Positions 10,188 through 21,753 of a stretch of DNA of 64,000 nt are shown piece by piece (position 1 is the stretch's first letter; every line of letters starts with the position of its first letter). The DNA is from Enoplosus armatus. Its lineage: Eukaryota > Chordata > Actinopteri > Centrarchiformes > Enoplosidae. The notes beneath the pieces are model-generated. The model worked only from the letters and a program-made list of their open reading frames with translations. It did no database searches and was not told the DNA's origin. The DNA is taken from positions 3,229,421 through 3,293,420 of the forward strand of contig NC_092181.1 of NCBI RefSeq assembly GCF_043641665.1, written 5' to 3'. The position numbers and the translations under genes are program-made.

Positions 10188-12533
10188 ATGGGGACCCAGA
10201 GTAGTCCTGTCAAGAGTTACGATTATCTCCTGAAATTTCTTTTGGTGGGAGACAGCGATGTCGGAAAGGGAGAGATATTGGATAGTTTGCAAGACGGATC
10301 AGTAGAGTCTCCCTATGCCTACAGCAGTGGTGAGTAACTGTATCTGTTTTTGTTAGGTTGTTTAGAATGTATTTAAAAGCCTAGAATGACCATCATTAAC
10401 CAACTTTGTGTGGATTATGTGTAATCTCAGGGATTGATTACAAGACCACCACAATTCTGCTGGATGGGAGAAGAGTGAAATTAGAGTTATGGTAAGTGTT
10501 TGTAGCAACATGGAATTATTAAGACAATAGCTGCAGTAATGAACAAACCCATTGCATGTTGGTCTACTTACATGCTTGTGTGTGTTTGTCTTCAACAGGG
10601 ACACATCAGGGCAAGGCAGATTCTGCACCATCTTCAGGTCTTACTCTCGTGGTGCCCAGGTGAGGACTTTTGAGCAGTTCTGGTGTTTCCCCCTCCTTGT
10701 GTAATTTTGTATATATGTCAACTTGTTTGGCTTTCATTCCACAGGGCATCCTGCTCGTGTATGACATCACTAACGTCTGGTCATTTGATGGCATTGACCG
10801 CTGGATCCGGGAAATTGACGAGGTAACCCCACCCCATTCAACCCATTTGTGGTTGACAAAGAAAAACAGGAAATGCATGGGAAGGGGGTGTATCCTGTGT
10901 CAATGTCCTTCCATCCCTACATCCACAAAATAGCTTCTAGAAATCCAGTTTAAGAGATACAATATTTGGTAACATTACCAAAATATAGCAACGATATTGT
11001 TTCCAAGATTTTGTGTCCATTATTTCCGTCAGCATGCCCCAGGTGTACCCAGGATCCTGGTGGGCAACCGGCTTCACCTGGCTTTCAAGCGGCAGGTGCC
11101 AACGGAGCAGGCAAGGGCTTATGCAGAAAAGAACAGCATGACTTTCTTTGAGGTCAGTCCGCTGTGCAACTTCAACGTCATCGAATCCTTCACAGAACTT
11201 TCACGCATTGTGCTGATGAGGCACGGGATGGAGAAATTCTGGAGGCCCAACAGAGGTGAGTTGGTTAATGGTTTTTGCATACCAATTCTGACAGATTAGG
11301 AATGTTTGCTTCTTTTTCTATTGTAGAAAAAGGGTCAGCCCCCCTCCTCATTTGTACTCTTCAAAACATTTCAGAATTACATTTGAAAAACTCAAAAGCT
11401 TTGTGAATGGCCAGAAAAACTGCACCAGTTCCTCTGCATAATCTACAGTCCTCACTGTCAACAGTTTTCATTGGTACTATTTTTTTGGTAGAAAGTAGTT
11501 CCAGTGAATGCCATTCAATGCAAGGTCTGTAACCTGGAAATTGTTTTTGGAAAGACACACTGCTCTTGAGTGTAATGAAATATGTATATCTGTTGTTTAG
11601 TTACAATTTCAAGGTACTTAACAATGCCAGAGTGGCACTTAAGAATCCACTTTTTACTCTGAAAAGAAATTCCAATGTATAACTGTTTGTTTAAATAGCT
11701 TTTGTCTTGCTGGTGTTTTTTCCCCCTGACAAAATTGTATGAAAATGTAGCAACACACAGAGTACATCAAATAAAAAAAAAAGTCACATGATGGAACTAC
11801 ACATAATTGCCAAAACCTAGTTATTTAAAATTCTTTAAAATCTATGCATTTGTCTTTGAGATATCTTGCTATTAGACAAACAAGTGTGTAAGTGTAAGCT
11901 ATTTCCAACTTCATTGTTTGGAGAGTGTGAGAAGGGACTGGATATAATTAACAAAATAAAGCTTAAATATTGATAACAGCATGAGACAAAAACAACATGT
12001 ATAGTGCAAACAGTAAGAAGAAATGTGCATGGGTGAAAATCTTTGTCTGGCGGAAAGCATCAGCTTGGGCTCCACTTTTTTGTGATGTCCATATAGTACA
12101 GGTTATGGACACACTGAAAATATGTATTGAAGAGTATTGTGGATCTCTCACGCCTGCAGCTAAACTTAAGGGAGTATCTGACATGACATCCAGTCGTAAC
12201 ATCCATATTTCCTTTTCTTGCTCCACAGTCTTCAGCCTCCAAGATCTGTGCTGCCGTTCAATCGTCTCCTGCACTCCGGTGCACCTTATTGACAAACTGC
12301 CCCTCCCTGTGGCCATCAAGTCCCACCTCAAGTCTTTCTCTATGGCCAACGGCATGAACGCAGTCATGATGCATGGACGCTCCTACTCGGTGGCCAACAG
12401 CACAGCCTCAGGCGGCAGCAGCAGCGGCGGAAGCAAGGCCAACAGTCTCAAACGCTCAAAGTCCTTCAGGCCTCCACACAGTCCACCAAAGGACTCGTCG
12501 TCATCCTCTAAGGGGAACTGTAAGATTTCATAG
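10188..12533 (+). CDS. rab40c: Rab40c small GTPase with SOCS box
   Basis: Rab40 proteins are Ras-superfamily GTPases whose SOCS box recruits Elongin B/C and Cullin 5 to form a ubiquitin ligase. Six exons close in phase: 10188-10329, 10431-10491, 10599-10659, 10745-10822, 11033-11255 and 12229-12533, giving 289 residues. Visible motifs are the P-loop GDSDVGKG, the switch II region WDTSGQGRF, the Rab40-typical [13 protein letters not shown] in place of a canonical NKxD, and EVSPLCNF. Exon 6 holds the SOCS box (SLQDLCC to [14 protein letters not shown]), a Ser/Gly-rich linker and the C-terminal CKIS prenylation box. The start at 10188 (MGTQSSPVK) matches the family; in-frame ATGs at 10175 and 10185 would add a few residues. 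The sequence and the wfikkn1-mettl26 neighbourhood favour rab40c over rab40b. Confidence 0.95.
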
Positions 12534-14293
12534 TGAAGGAGCGGACTAATGGTTGCCTCCATAGGGCCGGTATTAAAGGTGTTGTTGCTCCAAGAGGTCA
12601 CGAGGCCACAGCAGAGCACAGAGAGCTACCAGCAGCCTTCAACAGAAACGGATATAATACATTGACCTTTGGATGGACCTTCGGCCCAACTTGGACGGTC
12701 GGATTGGTTTCTGTTCTCTTTACGCTTGCTGGTGCCATCTTGTGGATGTCCGTTTACCCGTACTCTTTAGTACAGAGGCTCACTGTGAACAAGTACAAGA
12801 ACAAGATTTCCCTGGGACCAACAGATGTGAATCAAGGATTACCACTCACCTCTTAACACTACAAATGAATGGAGGGACATTAGCTAGCTTTTATTTGGAA
12901 AAGGATTGTTTATTGTATTTGAAGTCGGACTTGAAGTTGTAAATATACTTTATGTGCTCGTTGTTTCGGTCTGTGCTTTTTATGCTTGTTTTGTCTTGAA
13001 TGTTTTGGGAGACCTGCTTTCGTGTACAACTTATTTGTGTGTCTTATGCCTTTTGTCCACCGTACAAAAATTCAATCTCAAGGGTGCTGAGCTACTTATT
13101 TAAAACTCACATTAAATAAGACTGGCTTAAATAGAATGTCATGAGAAGTACAGGGCTAGTTTCCCCAGACAGACAAGTACTAGACTTAAGAAGAATTTAA
13201 ACCAAGTTATCCATTTGAACACATTCTTAGTCTAGCACTACTTAATCTCTGAAACTGTCCAGCAAAGTCGAGCCAAGTTGTCTTGTTTTGAAGACTTCCT
13301 GCTGTGCCCCTAAATTCCAGCCCCAATGAATTCACCCTCCATCTCCATCAGTCGTTAGTTTGAACATCTGTTAACTTTCTCAGGCCATTTTTGTCTCCTA
13401 ATCTATTATCCTTAGTTGTATCACGGCTTAAATTGGTTTAAAACGGCATGATCAATTTATTATGGGGCAATTCAGACATTGCTTGGTGCTGATGGGGAAA
13501 CCTTGTACAAACACAGACGTGCAGATTCTTTGCTCAGTCGTGGCGTTTTGCCTTCAGAAAGTGCTGAATCTGTAAAGTCACTGGACGTTGGTGAGAGGAA
13601 TATATGAATTGGATTGCTCTTTGGATTTCTTTTATGTATATGCTATGTATTTATGAATGTAAAACAATGTTCATCTGCTACTCTTCTGTGGCCATGTGGT
13701 AATATGTGGGACTGTGGGAATCAGAGGTGGAAAGTCATCGGGTACATCTGCTACTGAAATATTTTTATTGAGCCTTGCTTCTTGTCTTAGTATTTTGCAC
13801 TCTCGCTACTTGATTCTTATTTTTCCATTGTGGAAACAGTGCGAGAACCATGTAATGTCAGATGAACTTGAAGACTTCAGATAGGGCACAGAAACTTTTT
13901 TTTTTTTTTAATCAGAGCTAATTAATTATAATGTTTTAATAATTGAATAATCTATACAAATACTTTTATTCTGATATAATTTCAGTTTTCTTTCCACCTC
14001 TGATTAACATGTGCTGCATTCCCACTTCAACATTCCCAGTGTCATGGCTGTATGTCTGTGATGAGGTCATTCAGGGGCATAAAACAATATTGGTGCATGT
14101 TTTTTTTTACTGGCGCCTGTGTTCCTGTGGTGTATTGGGACCAGTACAATGGGAAGAACTCCTGGGTGAACATTTAAAGCACTATTATGTAAACCTTTGG
14201 TAATGATTGTTGCTATCAGAGCTGTGCGTGGAAAGGTTTGGATGCGGGATTAATTATCATTTTGTCTCCATTGACAACAGTCATCAGAATAAA
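12534..14293 (+). other. rab40c 3' UTR and downstream sequence
   Basis: No spliced or conserved coding sequence was recognised. An AATAAA at 14288-14293 could end a long rab40c transcript, and ATTAAA/AATAAG words near 13110 could end a shorter one. The open frames in this stretch look like chance. The actual 3' end is not determined. Confidence 0.4.
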
Positions 14294-14384
14294 GGGTAAA
14301 AACTACACGGCTGCTTTGTGTTTTCATTCAAACATCTATCAAGGTCATTGTGGGAATTGTGGGAATATTTTTTGTACCCTTTTG

Positions 14385-14810
14385 TCCAGCCCGGGGCCGC
14401 CGGTGCACAAGTGCAATAAAACCCGGTGGGGGGGTGCTGAATTGATTAGCTGCTCTCTCGGTATTGGCCAGTTTTTGGATAACCGGCACATCGCTGCAGC
14501 GCATGAATGCAGCGCGGTCAGAAGTCACCCAAAGGTTGCGGGGTCACCTCCAGTGAAAAGATGCGGGGTGCTGCTTCTCATCGCCCGGGAGCTGCGCCGG
14601 GACAAAGATGAGTCGCGCACTATTGAAAACGTGGCGCTTGACGCCTTCCCACCTGACCGAGGCATCTCTGAGCTCCGTGTGAATGAGGGTCGGTGGTAAA
14701 TTGACCGACGTCTAGACAAGACGGACGTAAACAACATGTTTTGCCAGACATGACGCGACACGCCCCGGGTTTGGTTGTCACGCTTTCCGCCGCGCGCCCC
14801 AGCGACTTTT
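14385..14810 (+). promoter_or_regulatory. CpG-rich stretch upstream of wfikkn1
   Basis: By eye, this stretch is much richer in CG dinucleotides than its surroundings (for example ggggccgccggtg, gcccgggagctgcgccggg, cgccgcgcgcccc). It ends at a TTA repeat near 14815-14834. It lies about 0.8-1.2 kb upstream of the wfikkn1 start codon and may be its CpG-island promoter. It also carries a 153-codon open frame with no recognisable protein, which I treat as chance. Confidence 0.35.
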
Positions 14811-15623
14811 TTTTTTATTATTATTATTATTATTTTTTACAGTTTGCTCTTTGATTTGCGCAAGAAAAAGTTTTTTTTTATTGCGTAACACACCTGGAAA
14901 TCTGTCATTCTAACCGAAGATGAAGTTCTAACCAACAACTACAACAGCTCTCAGCGGGAAAACAGGCTGATTACCTTATTTATGAACGACACCTCCATAA
15001 ATTCTGTCTGGACACATTTCACGTTGGATTTCTCACCGGAATGTGTGGCTCCGAGCGCACGGTTGTTGGGACAGCTTGCCACCACGGCCCCGCGTTTTCT
15101 TTGATGTTTTTACAATGTTTGTCCAGTTGCTTGGCGAATGGTGCTGCTTCATAAGAGTTTCAGACACTGGACGACCATGGGGGCGGTCAGAGGGGCTGCC
15201 CTTTCCACCTCCATTCACACTCTGAAAGGCTGATGTTGCGTCTTTCTCTCTCATTGTGCAGCTCCGTTCGCTTATTTCGCTGCTCGGGGGGGGGGAAATC
15301 GACCTGAATGAGAGTTTTGCCCATTGTTTCCCAAGAGTTTTGTTTAGATTATCCAGGCAAACATTTCATGCAAATACCCAGCTGCATTTTTAAAGCCGTT
15401 TCTGGGATATGTTTTGCTCAGTGAAGGCCCTGCGTATGGGGACTCGTCTTGATCTCTGGGACTGATACAGCGCTCCTCTCTGCGCACAGCAAACCGATTC
15501 CCGCAATGTTTACGCACAAAACGGACCACCACGTTTGACAGTCGACATTAGACTCTTTACGACTCTGAAGACCGAAAGGAGGAATGGATTTACTCGGTGG
15601 GAGACTCATGCAAAAGAGCAATA

Positions 15624-15982
15624 ATGTATAAAATCCCTCTACAACTTTTCGAGGACAGATGCATAAAGGATAAAAGTTGGCATCATGCACCCAACTCTAA
15701 TAAACCAGTGTTCGGATGGATACGTGCGTGTTTGTTGATGCTCTTGGTTTGCGAACTACCCGAACTTTCTTTGTGTGCAAGTGTGGCAGGATCCACAGCT
15801 GAACACGAAGGATTTTGCCCCAACAAGCTGAATTCCAACCTCTGGGTCGATGCGCAGAGCACCTGCGAGAGAGAATGCAACGTCGACGAGGTGGTGTCAT
15901 TTATGTTATCCCCATCAGTGTTAAACTAACAATCATCTGTTCATTTTGTGTTTTGTTCACTTAAATTTGCTCTGATAAATGC

Positions 15983-16013
<31 letters not shown>

Positions 16014-17531
16014 GACTGCGCTGACTTTGAGAAATGCTGCACCAACGTGTGTGGCCTCAACAGCTGTGTGGCTGCACGTTTCTCTGATGGCACCCCTGCC
16101 CAGCCAGATGGGCAGGGTGGAGGGAAAGGAAGTGATGCCCCCGTCTCCACAGCTACCTGTGAGGGCTTCATCTGCAGCCAGCAGGGGGCAACCTGTGACA
16201 TCTGGGATGGACAGCCCATCTGCAAGTGCCAGGACCGGTGTGAGAAAGAGCCCAACTTCACCTGCGCTTCGGACGGCCTCACCTATTTCAACCGCTGCTA
16301 CATGGACGCGGAGGCCTGCATCCGTGGGGTGACTTTAACTGTGGTCCCCTGCCGCTTCTACCTAGCCGGGCCCCACACCAGCCCAGTGCCTCTGGACACT
16401 ACAGCTAACCCCACCCCGACAACCTCCCAGGAAGACCCCATGCCCCCCACACTGTACTCCAACCCTCATCACCAGTCCATCTACGTCGGAGGCACAGTCA
16501 GCTTCCACTGTGACGTTATTGGAGCCCCCAGACCTGATGTGACATGGGAGAAACAGAGTGAACGGCGTGAGCGGCTGGTCATGAGGCCTGACCAGATGTA
16601 TGGCAACGTGGTCATCACCAACATCGGTCAGCTTGTCATATACAATGCGCAGGTGTGGGATACAGGTATCTACACCTGCATCGCACGGAATCCTGCGGGA
16701 GTTCTTCATGCAGACTACCCGCTGTCTGTCATCCGCCGGGCTGGTGATGATTTCTTTGAAGATCCTGAGATGCCCATGGGGCGGCCATTCTCACCAGCGG
16801 ACTGCCTGGCTGAGGTAGACCTGAGAGTGTGCAGTGGTGAGCGTCACGTGGACTGGTATTATGACAGCAAGCTGGGCTCCTGCATGGCTTTCAGCAACGG
16901 TGGATGCGACGACAGCCGCAACCGATTTGAGACTTATGAGGAGTGCAAGGCCTCCTGTCAGAGAGAGGGAACGGGCATCTGCTCCCTGCCTGCTGTCCAG
17001 GGCCCCTGCAAAACTTGGGAGCCACGTTGGGCCTGGAATTCCCTCATGAAACAGTGCCAAGCCTTTGTGTATGGTGGCTGCCATGGGAATGCCAACAGCT
17101 TCCGCACCAAGAAGGAGTGTGAGGCAAACTGCCCACAACCCAAAAAGAAACCTTGTAAGACCTGTCGGGTGAAGGGGAAAATGGTGCCCAGCTTATGCCG
17201 GAGTGACTTTGCTATTGTGGGACGGCTGACAGAGCTGGTGGAGGATCTGGATTCTGGGTTAGCCCGCTTTAGCCTGGAAGAGGTCCTGAGAGATGAAAAG
17301 ATGGGCTTGACTTTCTTTAACACCAAGCACCTAGAGGTGACCATCGCCAAGATAGACTGGAGCTGTCCCTGTCCCAACATCACCATGGAGGAAAACCCTT
17401 TGCTGGTGATGGGTGTGGTGCAGGACGGCATGGCCATCATCCAATCAGACAGCTATGTCAGAGCCATAACTGAACGCAGACTTAAGAAGCTACGCGAGGT
17501 TATGGCTAAAAAGACCTGCAAGGCATTGTAG
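15624..17531 (+). CDS. wfikkn1: WFIKKN secreted multidomain protease-inhibitor-like protein, myostatin/GDF11 binder
   Basis: WFIKKN proteins are secreted and bind myostatin and GDF11, antagonising their signalling. Two exons, 15624-15890 and 16014-17531, join in phase 0 (NVDE|DCADFEKC) and give 594 residues. A hydrophobic signal segment spans about residues 32-50, which is late for a signal peptide. In-frame ATGs at 15597 and within the hydrophobic core leave the start uncertain. Domains in order, approximate residues: WAP 63-108, follistatin/Kazal 158-201, Ig 235-330, Kunitz 351-404, Kunitz 410-462 (CQAFVYGGC) and NTR 470-594, which starts CKTCRVKGK and contains CRSDFAIVGR and WSCPCPN. All expected domains are present. 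The paralogue WFIKKN2 is equally similar by eye; placement between rab40c and mettl26 decides for wfikkn1. Confidence 0.92.
15983..16010. repeat. (TG)n tract abutting the wfikkn1 acceptor
   Basis: Fourteen TG units run directly into the CAG acceptor of exon 2, in place of an ordinary pyrimidine tract, within a 123-base intron whose donor is the weak GTGGTG. Confidence 0.95.
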
Positions 17532-18400
17532 CATCCCAGGACTCAGACTTTTGAGCCCTTTACCTTTAGCACTGAAGCATCAGAACTGCAACAAGAAAAG
17601 CTGATAGCAACTCTTCAAATCAAAAGACAGAAATATGTTAAATACTGTATGTTAATGAAGTTATTAGAGATCAGTTGTATGTACAATATATATTCATTAC
17701 AACACAGGTTGTACTACATTCCAGATGTGTTGTGAGTCCTTTAATACCAGTGCTGAAATGCTTTTTTAAAATACGTTTAAACATTTTTTTTTCTTTTAAC
17801 ATGTATTCTGTATGTTTGTATTGTGAAAAATAAGGTAGTAGCAGAATAACAGCCACACAAGTTGGTCAACATGCAAAAATGCCTAGCTTGTGATGCTAAA
17901 GAAATAGACACCTACAGTATATTACCTCTATGTTGTGTTTTTTGGATTTTTACTTTGTATTTGGCTCTTTTATATTAGTCATTTACATTACACAATAGAT
18001 GTTTTCTATAGGTTTTCTTTTGTTGTTACGTATGATTTCAAGACAGCACATTCTACATGTCTCCCTCTGCAAAGCACTTCTGCTAACTTCGTTTTACTGA
18101 CAGTCTCTGCGAACTGTGTGAAGAAATACAAAAAGAGTAGGTGGCTGTATCAAGGGAAATATAGTACACAGACAACATTTATGTGAGCCCTCTTCATTTT
18201 ACTGAAGTGTGCAATACAGAAGAATATAGGGTATAATAGATGACAGTGTTTCATTTCTGATTAAACAATCTCATCTAATGTCAATGTGTATTAGAATATG
18301 AGGAAACGATTCATCAACAGTTCGGGACAATTTGGCACTGAATCTGAGCTTCAAGTGTAAATTAAGGCGTTTTGACCATCCAGGAAAGGAACAGGACACT
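17532..18400. other. Convergent 3' UTRs of wfikkn1 and mettl26
   Basis: AT-rich non-coding sequence between two convergent stop codons 870 bases apart. An ATTAAA at 18260-18265 on the plus strand is a candidate wfikkn1 polyadenylation signal. No clear signal for mettl26 was found on the minus strand. Confidence 0.45.
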
Positions 18401-20907
18401 TCACACCAGACTCTCCTTCCTGAACAGAAGACACTTGTTGTTTGCCGGCATGTCCATCTAGCAAAGAAAGCATTTAAAACCATACATTAGTAAACCAACA
18501 ACTCCCATAACTGCATTGTTCAGGTTCTCATCTTTTTACATTTCAAAAGATAAAAATGGTGCTGGATGCTTAAATTAGCTATTTTACTTACTATTTTCTC
18601 GAGGAATAAACCATTTCTTTGTGCTGTAGAATTGAGGAGGGAGATATCCCTGAGTCCCCACTCTGGGTTCCTGTAAGATAAAAAAAATATATCGAGCATT
18701 TATGTATCTTTTACACCTGCATTATTTATTATATAGATGAAAAAAACAAATGAGCCTTCATGATTATGTATTCAATGCTGTCTCTCATACAAAGCAAATA
18801 GATGCTACAGTATGTCTGATCTGATGAGGAAATAACGTCTTTTAAGTAAAATTCATGCCTGTTTTTGACGAGAAAAACTGCCTGTCGAATGTCTTCACAA
18901 CAGAAATAACTTCCAGGTTTTATAAAACACAGAGCACTTTACCTCTGCCGCAGGCTGTAGTCAAAGTCAACATTACTTTGAGGGGTGATCTGACCATTCA
19001 CTGCATAGGGCTGGGGGTGATAGCACAAGATGTTATGTAGCATTTAATGACACACTTTTATGTTTAGATCTGATAATGCCATGTCATGAATGTGGTTAAG
19101 TGCATGTTTATGACAGCATGAAATGGTTTTTCACTTACCCCATATGTCAGTAGAAGACCTTGCGGCTTCAGCACTGCTCCCGCCCCTTTGAATAAACCCT
19201 GGAAGAAAACAGTGATGTCTTAAGGTCTAGTACCTTCACCCATCACATCACATCACATGCGGTACGGGTGGCAGGAGGGACAACTGCTCCAGCCCCCTTT
19301 GTTCTTGGTCTCTTTTATAGACTGAGGAAGAAATTGCAAAGGGGCATTTCTTACAGCTATTATCTGTGGAGTCAAAAGGGTCATACTGTATATACACTCT
19401 GGGGGGCAAACACTGCAATATTTCCGCTTTATGGAAAATGAACACCACGACCAGTCAATAGATCACTGTACAAAACCTAAAGCAGACTATGTCAATTTTG
19501 AAAGAAGAAATAACACAATCTTTCTCTGAATTTATAGGCAATAAAACGCACTCTTGCTCAATCCAATACACTCAAACGTCTTGCTGCCACGGCCATACTT
19601 GGTCTGGTGTGATCAGTAGTATATGATGGCTAATGTTAGCCAATGTTAGCTGACTTAAGCTATATTGCTAAGTAATTGACTTTACTGAGTAGGTTTTGTG
19701 ACTCTTGTATAAGTATGCTGCTGCTAGATTGTGTTTTGGGATTCACCATTCACCTGCAACTGCCACTTGTGGCCACAGTGTCTTGGTCCTAATACTGATC
19801 TAAACCACAAATAGTGTATGTGTGGGTAGGATCAGGGCTGGATTAACCCACTAGGGGGGGCCAGAGCAAAAAGAAGAGAGATGAGGACCCCTTATTTGGA
19901 ATTAGTTTGTGGTGAGTTGATTTATTACAAATTTGTTTAGATATATGCACCATGTAAGCACAATCTAAACCTAAATAATAAAGGCCTTAAAACCTGATTG
20001 TATCTAGGGGCCCCTCTGCTACACAGGCCTCAACATTACATAATAATGCAGGTGCTGATAAAGCCTTTCACTTTATATTGCAAACAGTATTACCAAACAA
20101 ACGTGTAATTTATCACATTACCACACATTAAACCTGAAGCCTTCAGGGGTCTTGAGGGCCCCCCGGGGAAGTTACCCGCTTAGCCAGTTGGTAATCCAGT
20201 TTTGAGTAGGATCCTTAGGTCCTTGGGTTAGATAAGACCCATCACAACACTACGTGCGTATAAGTATCTGTAAAATCAGCCGTCCTCCTACCTCTGTGCA
20301 AGCAATCGGAGAAATGTGGATCATGTTGATGTTGACTACCAGATCGAGGCTCTCTGGCTGGATCCCTCCCCAGTACTGATAGGGCAGAGAAGCATCCAGG
20401 TGGATGGCAGGCTTCACATTGTGCAGCTGGTAGTGGGCTCTGTACGCTTCTATACTGAGAATGGGAACAAAAGACATTATTGTTAATGCGGGGTCCCCCA
20501 ACAAAACACACGCAGCACAGTGTTAGTGTGCCTGTCCTGCATCAGTAGTGTTACACTAACTACCGTAATACCTGGGTTAAATGGCCAATGCCTTTCTTCA
20601 AGTTTGCTACGCAGAAATTAATCAATACCGTAAATACCCGAGTTTATAAGCGGTTTATAAGGCACACCGGTAATTTCAATTGCGAGTAACTGACACACAC
20701 AACCTGTGTTTACCTGGCAAGAGACTGGCGGTCATACTCGGAGGGCTGCCAGACGATATTCCGCAGGGCCTTAGCGAAGTGTGTGACATGCTGCCCGGTA
20801 CCGGAGGAGATCTCCAGAGCCTGCAGGGGTCTCCCGGTGTTCACGCTCTCCCGGAGCACCGCCAGGATGGGCTCCTTGTTCCTCTCCGCGGCGGCGGCGC
20901 TCAGCAT
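18401..20907 (-). CDS. mettl26: Methyltransferase-like 26 (DUF938/UPF0585 family)
   Basis: A putative SAM-dependent methyltransferase whose substrate is not known. Six exons close in phase: 20714-20907, 20292-20454, 19139-19198, 18943-19010, 18592-18670 and 18401-18457, giving 206 residues, close to the usual length of about 204. The N terminus MLSAAAAERNKEPIL is the family signature. LEISSGTGQH near residues 31-40 is the glycine-rich SAM motif I. WQPSEYDRQSLA follows, then the second-exon block YWGGIQPESLDL and NMIHISP, and PYAVNGQITPQSNVDFD in exon 4. The short last exon reads MDMPANNKCLLFRKE, matching the family C terminus. Synteny with rab40c and wfikkn1 supports the call. Confidence 0.95.
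19826..20214. mobile_element. Candidate small DNA-transposon remnant in mettl26 intron 2
   Basis: The left end (GGATCAGGGCTGGATTAACC) and the reverse complement of the right end (GGATCCTACTCAAAACTGGATTACC) share an imperfect inverted terminal similarity. Inside them, both ends carry G-rich/C-rich GGGGGGCC blocks. There is no open frame. A non-autonomous element of unknown family is the simplest reading. Confidence 0.4.
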
Positions 20908-21167
20908 CTTACCAAAGCCCGGGTATAACCGTCGAGTTATACGGTACAGTGTATGCAGCCACTCCAGCAGACCTGAGTAACGTCAGTCCAGATTGAATAA
21001 CTCAACACCACCCACGAATGTTTTGTTTTTCAGCTGAAAATGGTCCATTTCCGCATCGCCCCACGTGACTGACCTGCCATCCAATAAGAACACTGGGCGG
21101 GCACAAGTTCTCCTCCACCGTTATAAAAGAATGACAACCCAAATACATATTTTAGACAGAGGGGTTC

Positions 21168-21173
21168 TTTATT
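21168..21173 (-). terminator. Polyadenylation signal of the CCDC88 gene
   Basis: AATAAA on the minus strand, about 580 bases after the stop codon at 21754. It implies a 3' UTR of roughly 0.6 kb ending some 170 bases before the divergent mettl26 promoter region. Confidence 0.5.
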
Positions 21174-21753
21174 TGAGGGAAAATAGCATCCAGGTACACA
21201 TTCTATTTTACAAGATTTACACCGTTTCTCACATTTTAAAGTCCCCCCAGGCTCAAATGTAAATCTAACAGACACAGCACTCAACATAAAATAAATTAAA
21301 TGTTCTGTCCGAGTAACATGACATAAATAGAAACAGCAGAAATGAACAAAATGTTTACTCGAACACTAATATACAGAACAGGATTGTCAGTGTGGTAAAG
21401 TAAAGGTAAAAAGGCTTGAGTCACAATACCAATCTACATTTTAATGGGCGAAAGTTCAGTTATATTAAACAGAATTTGTGCAAAAAGAGAACCTGAATGG
21501 AAAGATAATACTGAGTCTTCGGATCTATTGCTCAGATAAATGAATGTGCCGTAAAAGCCAGAACCAAAAGTGTTGAAACATTTCTTTATTTACACCTTTT
21601 AAGATTACTGTATACTTGGGTAGTCAGTGGAATTAAATGCAAACATACTAAATTGCAGTGACTTAAATTGTGTGCTTCGGTTGATGTGATGAAGAGTGGC
21701 CTTGTACCTGCTATATATGAATGACACATTATACAGTGATGTGACACCTGCTT

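Noticed and set aside
12533..12942. Open frames just after the rab40c stop codon
   Set aside because: They lie in the expected 3' UTR, overlap in different frames and match nothing I know.
14238..14699. 153-codon open frame between rab40c and wfikkn1
   Set aside because: It crosses a CpG-rich block, where stop codons are rare, and shows no family resemblance and no splice partners.
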